Shown in pieces: positions 36,042 through 43,361 of a DNA stretch of 56,637 nt. Location of the stretch: NCBI GenBank assembly GCA_046349635.1, contig JAXMBX010000035.1, positions 1 through 56,637 on the forward strand, written 5' to 3'. Made by a program: the position numbers and the translations under genes. The stretch comes from JAXMBX01 sp046349635 (GTDB taxonomy: Bacteria > Planctomycetota > Planctomycetia > Planctomycetales > Planctomycetaceae). Position 1 is the stretch's first letter, and each line of letters opens with the position of its first letter. The notes under the pieces are model-generated. The model saw nothing but the letters and a program-made list of their open reading frames with translations. It did not search any database and was not told the DNA's origin.

Positions 36042-37265
36042 GTGTGGTTGTGGATTCGTCGCTTCCTGATGTTGTGTGCAGGGCTGGGTTTCCTGGCTGC
36101 GCTGGGGTATGCCTTTCTGCCGCAGGCCATTCCCGTCGAACTCTCGACCGTGAAGCGCGGCAGTCTCCGCGTCACCGTCGATGAAGACGGCAAAACCCGC
36201 ATCAAGGACCGTTACGTCGTCTCCGCTCCTCTGAGCGGACGGCTTCAGAGAATCACCTTGAAAGCAGGGGATAAAGTCGAGGCGGGGAAAACGGTCCTGG
36301 GTGTCATTGAACCCACCGACCCGGCTCTCCTCGATCCCCGCGCCCTCGCCCAGGCGGAAGCCCGCGTGAAAGCCGCCGAAGCCGCCGTCAAACAGTCGGC
36401 CACCCGCGAGGAGCAGTCCCGTGCCGAATTCGAACATGCAGACGCCGAGCATCAACGGATGCAAAAACTGCAGGAGCGGAAAACGGTCACTCAGAAAGAT
36501 CTTGATGACGCCGTCATGATGCTCCGCACCTCTTCTCAGGCCGTCCGCTCCGCCAGGTTCCTCGGACAGGTCGCCCAGTTCGAACTCGAATCCGCGAAAG
36601 CCGCCCTGATTCATACCCGACCCTCCAAGGAAGATTCTCCGCGCGAATGGCAATACGAAATCCGTTCACCAATCAACGGCAAAGTCCTCCGTGTCCTGCA
36701 GGAGAGTACCGCCGTCGTCAATGCGGGAACTCAGCTCCTGGAAATCGGCGATCCGGATAACCTCGAAATCGTCGTGGACGTCCTCTCTCAGGATGGAGTC
36801 AAAATCCGACCCGGTTCCCGCATGTTGCTGGAGCAATGGGGCGGGGAACAGCCGCTCGAAGCCCGCGTCCGGCTGGTGGAACCCTCCGCTTTCACCAAGA
36901 TTTCCGCGCTCGGCGTCGAGGAACAAAGGGTCAACGTCATCGCCGACTTTGTTGATCCCCCGGAAAAACGCCGCACTCTCGGCGACGGCTTTCGCGTTGA
37001 AGCCAAGGTCATCATCTGGGAATCCCCGGACGTCCTGACCGTCCCCACAAATGCGCTGTTCCGCATCGGCTCGGACTGGGGAGTCTATACGACCGGCAAC
37101 GGGGAAGCCCACTTGCTGAAAGTCGACATCGGACACCGCAATGCCCTGCAGGCCGAAGTCCTCGCCGGTCTCAACGAGAACCAGAGGGTCGTCATCTACC
37201 CCAGCGATAAGCTCCGGGACAAGGCGAAGGTACTTCCTCAACCTGCTTCGTCAGCACAGCACTAG
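36042..37265 (+). CDS. HlyD/MacA-type periplasmic adaptor protein
   Basis: A 407-residue membrane-fusion protein. One N-terminal helix (LMLCAGLGFLAALGYAF) anchors it. It has split lipoyl halves (RYVVSAPLSGRLQRITLKAGDKVEAGKTV and YEIRSPINGKVLRVLQESTAVVNAGTQLLEI), a coiled-coil hairpin (about 95-195, rich in Ala/Glu/Arg) and beta-barrel/MP domains. The start is a GTG at 36042, 6 bases after the permease stop. Together with the ATPase and the FtsX permease it completes an efflux assembly. No outer-membrane channel gene is adjacent. Confidence 0.9.
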   Translation: MWLWIRRFLMLCAGLGFLAALGYAFLPQAIPVELSTVKRGSLRVTVDEDGKTRIKDRYVVSAPLSGRLQRITLKAGDKVEAGKTVLGVIEPTDPALLDPRALAQAEARVKAAEAAVKQSATREEQSRAEFEHADAEHQRMQKLQERKTVTQKDLDDAVMMLRTSSQAVRSARFLGQVAQFELESAKAALIHTRPSKEDSPREWQYEIRSPINGKVLRVLQESTAVVNAGTQLLEIGDPDNLEIVVDVLSQDGVKIRPGSRMLLEQWGGEQPLEARVRLVEPSAFTKISALGVEEQRVNVIADFVDPPEKRRTLGDGFRVEAKVIIWESPDVLTVPTNALFRIGSDWGVYTTGNGEAHLLKVDIGHRNALQAEVLAGLNENQRVVIYPSDKLRDKAKVLPQPASSAQH

Positions 37266-37278
37266 GATTTTTCTAACA

Positions 37279-37812
37279 TCACAAAATGCGGTTGGTGACC
37301 TGGCTGGATTTCAGTGGGACGCAAAACCCACTTCGTCCAGAGCATTTTGTGTAATAATTCAGTGCGGCGGCAGCATGGATCGTATGGCCGTGATCATCGT
37401 GTCCATGACCATGATGATCGTCTTCCGGCGGGTCCTGCGGAAACACCAGCCAGGCATTGCAGCAGCCGGAAAGCTGGACCGACCCGGACAGCAGCATCAG
37501 GCAGATCAGCGTGGTGACATACATCGTCTTGCCGACGAAATTGCTGACATGCAGCCCCAGCAGGTCGTAATACCCACGCGGCGGCGGAGCGACCACACCC
37601 CACACCAGCACGGCGACGGCTCCCATCAGCAACAGACCGATCCAACCCCCGTCACGCAGCACCGGTCGCAGCTTCAGCCAGTTGACCCCCAGAGTCCAGA
37701 AGATAATCCAGGCAAACAAGGGGGTCCAAGGAACCAGAACCACTCCCAGGCTCCAGACCACATCCTTCAGAGCCAAGACCAGATCCAGCAGGGCGTGCAG
37801 CAGGTTCGCCAT
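37279..37812 (-). CDS. Small membrane protein with His/Asp-rich C-terminal segment
   Basis: A 177-residue protein with about three helices (VVWSLGVVLVPWTPLFAWIIFWTLG, GWIGLLLMGAVAVLVWGVV, VGKTMYVTTLICLMLLSG). It ends with a soluble stretch containing DDHHGHGHDDHGHTIH, a likely divalent-metal site. The last 25 residues after NYYTK look non-conserved and might be an accidental extension. No family was recognised. It converges with the exporter adaptor and is divergent from scpA. Confidence 0.6.
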   Translation of the reverse strand: MANLLHALLDLVLALKDVVWSLGVVLVPWTPLFAWIIFWTLGVNWLKLRPVLRDGGWIGLLLMGAVAVLVWGVVAPPPRGYYDLLGLHVSNFVGKTMYVTTLICLMLLSGSVQLSGCCNAWLVFPQDPPEDDHHGHGHDDHGHTIHAAAALNYYTKCSGRSGFCVPLKSSQVTNRIL

Positions 37813-37999
37813 TTCCGTTCGATCCTCTTCGTTTTCACGGGGCAGGGGGGAGACTCAGCCGAAAGTCATCTATCCCCTCAACATGAACATAAGTATCATA
37901 TCGCCCCCTAACTTACCAGCGTCGCTCCTACCCTGCGAAAACAGGGCTTCCGAGCCGCAAATCAGTCATTTTCCCCAGCATTCCCGGACGCAAATCGGT

Positions 38000-38821
38000 A
38001 TGGAAACCAGCATCAACTACCGCGTCCATCTCGACGTCTTCACCGGGCCGCTCGACCTGCTCCTGTTCCTGGTCCGCCGGCATGAAGTCGACATCGAGAA
38101 TCTCCCCATCGCGCGGATCGCCAACCAGTTTCAGGAATACATCGACGTCCTGGAGATGATCGATCTCGACCTGGTCGGGGATTTCGTGGTCATGGCCAGC
38201 ACGCTGGCGGAAATCAAAAGCCGCATGGTCCTCCCCCGCCCGGAGGAAGAACCGGATCTGACCGCTCCCGTCGAAGACCCCCGCACGGATCTCGTCCGGC
38301 AGTTGCTCGAATACAAGAAATTCAAGGACGCCGCCAAGCTCCTCGATGAACACGCCGCGCAGTGGCAGGAACATTATCCCCGCCTCTCCGATGAGCGCCC
38401 CACGCTCGCCAGTGATCCCGCCCAGGACCACATCAAGGAAGTGGAACTGTGGGACCTGGTCAGCGCTCTCTCCCGGATCCTGCGGCACAACGTCACCACC
38501 AATCCGACCAGCATCGTTTACGACGACACTCCCATCTCCGTTTACGTGCAGCGGATTTACTTCCGCGTGCAGGAACAAGAGCGGGTCCGCTTCAGCGACC
38601 TGTTCGAAAACTCCGGCCTTCGCAGCAAGATCGTCGGTATCTTCCTCGCAATCCTGGAACTGCTGCGGCATTACAAGCTTCGCGCCGAGCAACCGGAAGC
38701 GTATGGCGAAATCTGGGTACTCCCTCCCAAGGATGGTTTCCCGGAAACGCCCCCCGTGTTCCTCTCCGAACTCGAAGCCCGGCCCGGCCCGGATGCCCCG
38801 CGCGATCAGGACGAGGAATAA
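38000..38821 (+). CDS. scpA: Segregation and condensation protein A (kleisin ScpA)
   Basis: A 273-residue kleisin that joins SMC heads with ScpB to form the bacterial condensin. The N-terminal helical domain begins INYRVHLDVFTGPLDLLLFLVRRHEVDIENLPIARIANQF, followed by MIDLDLVGDFVVMASTLAEIKSRMVLPRPEEE. The C-terminal winged helix (RVRFSDLFENSGLRSKIVGIFLAILELLRHYKLRAEQPEAYGEIWVLP) closes it. ATG 38000 matches the family start, and longer frames add non-homologous sequence. It lies about 1.2 kb from the parS cluster in mfnD. No scpB is nearby. Confidence 0.93.
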   Translation: METSINYRVHLDVFTGPLDLLLFLVRRHEVDIENLPIARIANQFQEYIDVLEMIDLDLVGDFVVMASTLAEIKSRMVLPRPEEEPDLTAPVEDPRTDLVRQLLEYKKFKDAAKLLDEHAAQWQEHYPRLSDERPTLASDPAQDHIKEVELWDLVSALSRILRHNVTTNPTSIVYDDTPISVYVQRIYFRVQEQERVRFSDLFENSGLRSKIVGIFLAILELLRHYKLRAEQPEAYGEIWVLPPKDGFPETPPVFLSELEARPGPDAPRDQDEE

Positions 38822-38824
38822 TCC

Positions 38825-39835
38825 TCAGCCGTTTTGCGCCAGCTTCGCGACCGCATAACCACATGCGGCCGTCGCTACTTCCGGTGAAAGTTTTTCCGCC
38901 AGCGACACCACCGGCACGTGTTGGAGGGACTCTTCCGCCGCGACGATCTGCCGTGCGAAGAATTCTCCGGAACCACTGACAACCACTGTCTCACAGGGTT
39001 TTGACAGCCGGGACAAGACCCGGTTCAAGCTCTTGCCGATCTTGTCCTTCAATTGCTGTTTTACACCAGTCGCAATGAGACGGGCTTCTGCCAGTGAAAC
39101 CTCTGTCCGGTCGCAGCAGATTTGACGCACCAGCCGATCATACGCAGCCTCGATCGTCGCCGGTTTTCCGTTGGCCGTGTCGCAATTTCCCGGTTCTTCC
39201 GCGATTTCACCGAGCAGGAGAAACGCATCTCCCGTCGTGCTGAACAGTTCCGCCCCGAGCGGACATTTTTCATCTCGAAACGGAACCTCTTCGAGGACAG
39301 CACAAAACGGTGTCCGCCAGACTCCGGCGTAGACCAGTTCTCCCGCCATCAACCGTCCCACGTCGGTGAGGCCGAGGGTGCAGGGATGTTGATTTGAGAT
39401 CGGGATCAGATCGGTGGTGGTCGAACCGATATCGACCAGCAGGCCGTTTTGAATCTTCTGCTCCCGTCCCAGCCATGTAGCGAGCGCGTGCCAGTTCGCC
39501 GCGGCCACGGAACTCCATTCTCGCCGGGCTTCCGCGGGCGCAACGAACTTCCCTTGTGTCGTCCAGACCCGGATTTCGCGGCCTGCACTTGCGGCTTCGA
39601 CGCTTTCCAGAATCCTCCGGACTCCGTCTGCCTTCGTGGCAAAGCAATCCGCCAACTCTCCCGTCATCGTCACCGCCAGAATCTCGCTGGGGCGCAACCG
39701 ACTTAGTAGCATGCGGATTTCCTCCGCCAGCATTTCGGGCCGCTGCCACAACGGGAACGGGCGGGAACAACAGATCCCCTGATCTGTAGCGGCTTTCAGA
39801 TTCGCTCCCCCGATGTCCAGGCCGACGACCTTCAC
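38825..39835 (-). CDS. mfnF: Methanofuran-biosynthesis protein MfnF-like (H4MPT-linked C1 transfer protein, hydantoinase fold)
   Basis: A 336-residue ASKHA/hydantoinase-superfamily protein of the kind found in archaeal-type C1-transfer clusters. It starts VKVVGLDIGGANLKAATDQG, then AVTMTGELADCFATKADGVRRIL, NWHALATW, LLVDIGSTTTDLIPI, LTDVGRLMAGELVYAGVWRTPFCAVL and a C-terminal VVVSGSGEFFARQ. Archaeal MfnF joins the furan and tyramine-glutamate parts of methanofuran. The start is the GTG at 39835, whose GTGA overlaps the mfnD stop, with GGAAGGAGG upstream, so the two are translationally coupled. The longer ATG frame at 39865 overlaps mfnD by 34 bases. Confidence 0.85.
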   Translation of the reverse strand: MKVVGLDIGGANLKAATDQGICCSRPFPLWQRPEMLAEEIRMLLSRLRPSEILAVTMTGELADCFATKADGVRRILESVEAASAGREIRVWTTQGKFVAPAEARREWSSVAAANWHALATWLGREQKIQNGLLVDIGSTTTDLIPISNQHPCTLGLTDVGRLMAGELVYAGVWRTPFCAVLEEVPFRDEKCPLGAELFSTTGDAFLLLGEIAEEPGNCDTANGKPATIEAAYDRLVRQICCDRTEVSLAEARLIATGVKQQLKDKIGKSLNRVLSRLSKPCETVVVSGSGEFFARQIVAAEESLQHVPVVSLAEKLSPEVATAACGYAVAKLAQNG

Positions 39836-40977
39836 GCGCGTCCTCCTTCCGCAAGCCATTTCCAATCCCCGGCGGGATCAAATTGAATACATCCGTGTCT
39901 CCATTCCAGCAACTTCGCGGCTGCGGGTTCCCGCCAACAATGACTCAGATTCTGTTTCGCCAGTTGGCGGTAGCCCACATAGCTCGTCGTCAGCCGGGGA
40001 TTGATCTCCACCACGAATGTTCCACGTGAAACATCTTGAGTCGATGCTCCGTGTGAAAATGTTCCACGTGGAACATTTTGCCGGAGTGTTCCACGTGGAA
40101 CACTGTGAGGGGATGTTTTCTGATGGAATGTTTCACGTGGAACATTCTGCGCGGGGACGATCAGATCCACCCCGACATAGCCGCGCAACCCCGGTACTGT
40201 ATGGCACGCTTGTGCCGCCAGAACTTCGCACTGTTCATTTCCAAAAGCGGGGGAGGGGAGGATTCCGCCGCGGTAGCGCAACCGGTCATCGTCGCTCAGG
40301 TGTTGAGTCGCCATCGGAAACGGAACGGCGATGCCTCTCTCGGTGTCGCACCACACCCCCACCGATACCGCATCTCCATCGAAATAAGGCTGGCAGATTC
40401 CCTCCGCCAGGGAGCGGGTCCGCATCAGCTCCGGTCTCAATCGGTCGAGATCCTGGCGGTCGCGCAGCAGATAAGTGTCCTGCGACCCGGCTCCGAACCG
40501 GGGCTTCAGCACACAGGGAAAGTGCCCTGGGGACCATGTCCCCGCATTCCACTCCTGAGTGCCGATCAACTCGGTGGGGAGAGTTGCGATCCCGCGCTTC
40601 TCGAAATGTTGAAACAGGGCCCATTTGTCGGCGGCCAGATGGACCCCTGCACTCCGACAGCCGAGCAATTGACAAGGGCTGTGTTCGACCTGACGTGTCA
40701 GTTGCTCCAGAACTCCTTCTGACTCAGGGGCGATGACGAGCGCGGTATCACATTCTTCCAGCCCGGCTTCCAGAGTGGCTGCGATCCGTACCCGATCGCT
40801 GAAGGGATGTGCGCCCCAACTGGAGTGCCACACCGTCCAGACGTCTGCTCCGTCGGAGGTGAAGTCTTCGACAACAGCCCGGAGCATCGCCTGCCCTTCC
40901 CGCAAGAGGGAGTCCCCTCCAGGCGGGAGGGCCTCCCGGCCAACGGCGCAAAAGTGTTCATAAATCTGGATCGGCAT
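39832..40977 (-). CDS. mfnD: ATP-grasp protein, likely tyramine-glutamate ligase MfnD, with parS-encoded insertion
   Basis: A 381-residue ATP-grasp ligase. Its pairing with mfnF points to tyramine-L-glutamate ligase in bacterial methanofuran synthesis. ATP-grasp features are LAADKWALFQHFEKRGIATLPTE, FPCVLKPRFGAGSQDTYLL, EGICQPYFDGDAVSVGVWCD and the metal-binding strands YVGVDLIVP and VVEINPRLTTSYVGYRQL. Between these last two strands lies an insertion of about 45 residues with four repeats of (V/S)-(P/S)-R-(G/E)-T-(F/L). Each repeat is the translation of a parS 16-mer. The frame is intact through the insertion. The C-terminus overlaps mfnF by a GTGA junction. Confidence 0.82.
   Translation of the reverse strand: MPIQIYEHFCAVGREALPPGGDSLLREGQAMLRAVVEDFTSDGADVWTVWHSSWGAHPFSDRVRIAATLEAGLEECDTALVIAPESEGVLEQLTRQVEHSPCQLLGCRSAGVHLAADKWALFQHFEKRGIATLPTELIGTQEWNAGTWSPGHFPCVLKPRFGAGSQDTYLLRDRQDLDRLRPELMRTRSLAEGICQPYFDGDAVSVGVWCDTERGIAVPFPMATQHLSDDDRLRYRGGILPSPAFGNEQCEVLAAQACHTVPGLRGYVGVDLIVPAQNVPRETFHQKTSPHSVPRGTLRQNVPRGTFSHGASTQDVSRGTFVVEINPRLTTSYVGYRQLAKQNLSHCWREPAAAKLLEWRHGCIQFDPAGDWKWLAEGGRA
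40018..40033. other. parS: parS site 1 (ParB-binding centromere sequence)
   Basis: TGTTCCACGTGAAACA matches the bacterial parS consensus TGTTNCACGTGAAACA at every defined position. It lies inside mfnD, where the opposite strand encodes VSRGT. Confidence 0.88.
40060..40075. other. parS: parS site 2
   Basis: TGTTCCACGTGGAACA is a perfect 16-base palindrome, one change from the parS consensus. It lies 42 bases after site 1 and is read as VPRGT in mfnD. Confidence 0.85.
40087..40102. other. parS: parS site 3
   Basis: TGTTCCACGTGGAACA is identical to site 2 and 27 bases after it. It is read as VPRGT in mfnD. Confidence 0.85.
40129..40144. other. parS: parS site 4
   Basis: TGTTTCACGTGGAACA lies 42 bases after site 3. 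Read from the other strand it is TGTTCCACGTGAAACA, a full consensus match. It encodes VPRET in mfnD. Confidence 0.87.
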
Positions 40978-41062
40978 GGCATCAGAGAGACAGAAAGATT
41001 CGGGACGGTCGTTGACCGGATATCTTCTCCATCAGTCTGACGAATGGGAATGCTCAGCGCAA

Positions 41063-41088
41063 GAAAAAACCCTCGTCGGAGCGAGGGT
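41063..41088 (-). terminator. Intrinsic terminator after the PilZ gene
   Basis: On the minus strand, ACCCTCG pairs with CGAGGGT around CTCCGA, followed by TTTTTT. It lies 27 bases beyond the PilZ stop and before mfnD, so the two are separate transcripts. Confidence 0.88.
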
Positions 41089-41114
41089 CCAGAGATTCGG
41101 GAATCATTCCTGCA

Positions 41115-41531
41115 TCAGGCGACGGCGATTTCTTTTTTCTCGGCGACTTCTTTTTTCTGGGCCAGTTCCTGAATGAGGCGGCAGATCATTTCCATCTTGG
41201 AAGAAGTGATCCGCTGGCGGAGTTGGCATCCCACGTGGAACTTTCCCGGTTCCACCTCTTTCAGCGATTTCACGTCCGCGGCGACATTCATGCAGAGGCA
41301 GCCTGGGAGCCGGATTTCAATCAGGAGAGTTTCTCCTTCTTCCAGCGCGGTGGTCATCGTCAGCCCGATCCCGTTGGCGCTCAGATCCCGGACTTCACCG
41401 GTCACGAGTTGCGTGGTGGGGGTGGCGGAGCGGAGAATCCGCAGATCCTTCTCAAATTGGATACGACGATCCTGGCGCCTCTGCGAAGCAGAAACGCACC
41501 GGACGCGTCCGGTCTGTTCGGACATGGTCAC
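41115..41531 (-). CDS. PilZ domain protein
   Basis: A 138-residue stand-alone PilZ domain, a cyclic-di-GMP receptor fold. The N-terminal arginine cluster QRRQDRRIQFEKDL corresponds to the RxxxR motif, and DLSANGIGL to the (D/N)xSxxG motif. The beta-barrel continues with GETLLIEIRLPGCLCMNVAADVKSLKEVEPGKFHVGCQL and a C-terminal helix with a charged tail (QKKEVAEKKEIAVA). Both ligand motifs are intact. A second ATG three codons in is possible. It is a single gene with its own terminator. The output partner is unknown. Confidence 0.82.
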   Translation of the reverse strand: MTMSEQTGRVRCVSASQRRQDRRIQFEKDLRILRSATPTTQLVTGEVRDLSANGIGLTMTTALEEGETLLIEIRLPGCLCMNVAADVKSLKEVEPGKFHVGCQLRQRITSSKMEMICRLIQELAQKKEVAEKKEIAVA

Positions 41532-41761
41532 TAAGTCTCACGAAATCAATCAGCAAGTTGTTCATCAAGGTGTGTGTGCAGAAGAGTGCCTGGGATTCGG
41601 GGTTGTTCTTTCCGGAATACGCAACCACGAAATCGCAAAGCACGTTCCACACCGGTTACTTAGGTCACGATTTCCGGTGAGTCAAACTGTGCTGCCGTTA
41701 ATTTCGAAGCCGTTTTTTCTAGAGCGGCGAAAATCGCTGCAATTTTTCCGCGTGATTCCAT

Positions 41762-41793
41762 GAAAAAAGGCCTCTCTGTTTCCAGAGAGGCCT
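41762..41793 (-). terminator. Intrinsic terminator, minus strand
   Basis: A perfect 11-bp stem AGGCCTCTCTG/CAGAGAGGCCT with a four-base loop is followed on the minus strand by TTTTTT. It probably ends the transcript of the cytochrome gene about 200 bases upstream. Confidence 0.88.
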
Positions 41794-41991
41794 GACCTCA
41801 AGGTGCGAGTCCGATTGTAACGGTTGTTCGATCTCTATAAATTGTCGCGGTCTTGGCAGGGAACGAGAACCGGGCGGTGGCGCTTCGGGTTACTCAGCGC
41901 CGTTGTGGGTCGATTTGAACTCTGCTCTTGTGGCTGCCGCGACACAGGTAGCCGAAGTAGCGGCAACCTGTGCCAACACCGGGCTGGGTTC
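41794..41991. other. Region downstream of the cytochrome gene with an inverted repeat
   Basis: Together with 41532-41761 this makes about 460 bases without a recognised gene. An inverted repeat CACAGGT/ACCTGTG lies at 41943-41949 and 41966-41972, enclosing 16 bases. Nothing else was seen apart from the terminator. Confidence 0.4.
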
Positions 41992-42396
41992 CTACAGGGA
42001 TTTCTTCCCCTGATGGGCGGAGTGGCACTCGCGGCAATTCGCGGCCTTGTTGAGTTCCTTGATCGCCCCTTCTTTTCCTTCGGCGACCTGCTTCGCGGCT
42101 TGGACCAGTTCCTTGTTCAGTTTTTCCCAGTGCGCCTGATCACCGTGCGGCGCCTTGTAGGTCGCCATCTCTTCATACAGCCTGTCGAGTTCCTGTTTCT
42201 GCTCGTCGGTCGCCTTTCCCGATTTCACTTCGTTTAGGAGGGAAGGTTCTCCCTTGCGCTTTTTGTGGGCCAGATCCATGATCTGGGCAATGGTGTGCTT
42301 CTTATCACCGTCCGCAGCACGAACTCCCTGAATCTCCATGCCCAGAAAGGGGACCACGGCTGCCAACACGAGACTGGATTGCAATAATTTTTTCAC
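41992..42396 (-). CDS. Small periplasmic c-type cytochrome
   Basis: A 134-residue exported protein. A signal peptide (MKKLLQSSLVLAAVVPFLGMEIQGVRAA) is followed by a mostly helical, Lys/Glu-rich body and one haem-binding motif CRECHSAHQGKK eight residues from the C-terminus. The C-terminal haem site on a helical bundle recalls class II (cytochrome c-prime-like) arrangement. No enzyme or redox partner lies in the same operon. The neighbour upstream on the same strand is a [2Fe-2S] ferredoxin, 380 bases away. Confidence 0.78.
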   Translation of the reverse strand: MKKLLQSSLVLAAVVPFLGMEIQGVRAADGDKKHTIAQIMDLAHKKRKGEPSLLNEVKSGKATDEQKQELDRLYEEMATYKAPHGDQAHWEKLNKELVQAAKQVAEGKEGAIKELNKAANCRECHSAHQGKKSL

Positions 42397-42778
42397 GGGA
42401 CATCCTCCATTGACGGTCTCGACCGAGGTCGAATGAAACGCGCAGATCGGAAAGGCCTGAATCCGACAGGCTTCTTTTCCGCACTGACGGTGAATCGGTT
42501 GCGCTCGCGAAAGCGACCGCCGCTCTCACAAAGCATCGTTGTTTGTAACTTTTATCCGCGCCTTGTAACAATGTGATTGGGGTTCAAAAAAACCTTGTGC
42601 CCTCTCCAGCTTCCGCAGTTTCCAGAAACTAAAGAAGAATTAACGCCTCGCAAGGATCCTGCTTACCGAATGTCCAGTTCTGGACGTTCAGATTCGGTTT
42701 CAAGGCATCTGCAATCACGGCAGGGAACGGGATTATCTCACTGGCAAATGGCGCGCCGGGATCACAGCTTCGGCTGAT
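42397..42778. other. Intergenic region with a 22-base inverted repeat
   Basis: These 382 bases lie between the ferredoxin gene and the cytochrome gene. GAATGTCCAG and CTGGACGTTC at 42668-42689 form a 10-bp inverted repeat (one G-T) around TT. It could be an operator or a hairpin ending the ferredoxin mRNA, although no T run follows. No gene was seen. Confidence 0.4.
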
Positions 42779-43138
42779 TTATTTCCCTGCGCTGCGATGC
42801 GGACAATTCGGGTTGTTCAGACATTCCTCGGGGATCAGAAGATCGGTGAGGATCTTTCCTCCGATCACGGTCTCCTCAATGATCCGTTCGACGTCCGAAA
42901 CCTGCACGTGGCCGTACCAGATCCCCCGCGGATAGATCACGATCACCGGGCCGTGCTCGCACTGGTCCAGGCAACCGGAGACGTTCGCGCGCACCGTGGT
43001 CTCGAGCTTGCGGCGTTTCACCTCCGCCTTGAACGCATTCCGCAACTGTTCACCGCCCGTGGGATCGCAGCATCCTCGCCGATGTCCCGGTTCGCGACGA
43101 TTGCAGCAGACGAACAGATGAGATTCAAACGGCCCCAT
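42779..43138 (-). CDS. Thioredoxin-like [2Fe-2S] ferredoxin
   Basis: A 119-residue protein of the (2Fe-2S) ferredoxin/NuoE-like thioredoxin-fold group. The N-terminal HLFVCCNRREPGHRRGCCDPTG and the second motif VRANVSGCLDQCEHGPVIVIYPRGIWYGHV supply the cluster cysteines (C11 region, C24 region, SGCLDQC). The C-terminus has further Cys (EECLNNPNCPH). Such proteins often accompany cobalamin or redox genes, but no such partner is adjacent here. It is a single gene, divergent from trpF. Confidence 0.85.
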   Translation of the reverse strand: MGPFESHLFVCCNRREPGHRRGCCDPTGGEQLRNAFKAEVKRRKLETTVRANVSGCLDQCEHGPVIVIYPRGIWYGHVQVSDVERIIEETVIGGKILTDLLIPEECLNNPNCPHRSAGK

Positions 43139-43231
43139 AACGCTTCCTTTGCGACCCCTGTCGATTGAACTGAAGGTAGTCGTCCGCCAATTCTTAATTA
43201 TCGCTCGAAGATTACAGATCAGAGTCCTATG

Positions 43232-43281
43232 CGCACATGCCTACCCTGCTTCGCGAAGTAGGCATGCCACCCAAAACACCT
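43232..43281 (-). repeat. 50-bp dispersed palindromic repeat, copy 2
   Basis: Reverse-complement copy of 23438-23487 with three mismatches. The loop here contains the palindrome CTTCGCGAAG inside the CATGCCTAC/GTAGGCATG arms. It lies in the 220-base gap before trpF. Confidence 0.85.
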
Positions 43282-43361
43282 CGGGATGGAAACTTCTCGC
43301 TCTGTTCCGCAAGATAGTCCTTGCGGCAGGAATGTTCCATCCCATGCCAGGGAACCAGACG

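Noticed and set aside
41227..41244. CCCACGTGGAAC within the PilZ gene as a fifth parS site
   Set aside because: Several left-arm mismatches and explained by the codons of a conserved PilZ beta strand (KFHVGC).
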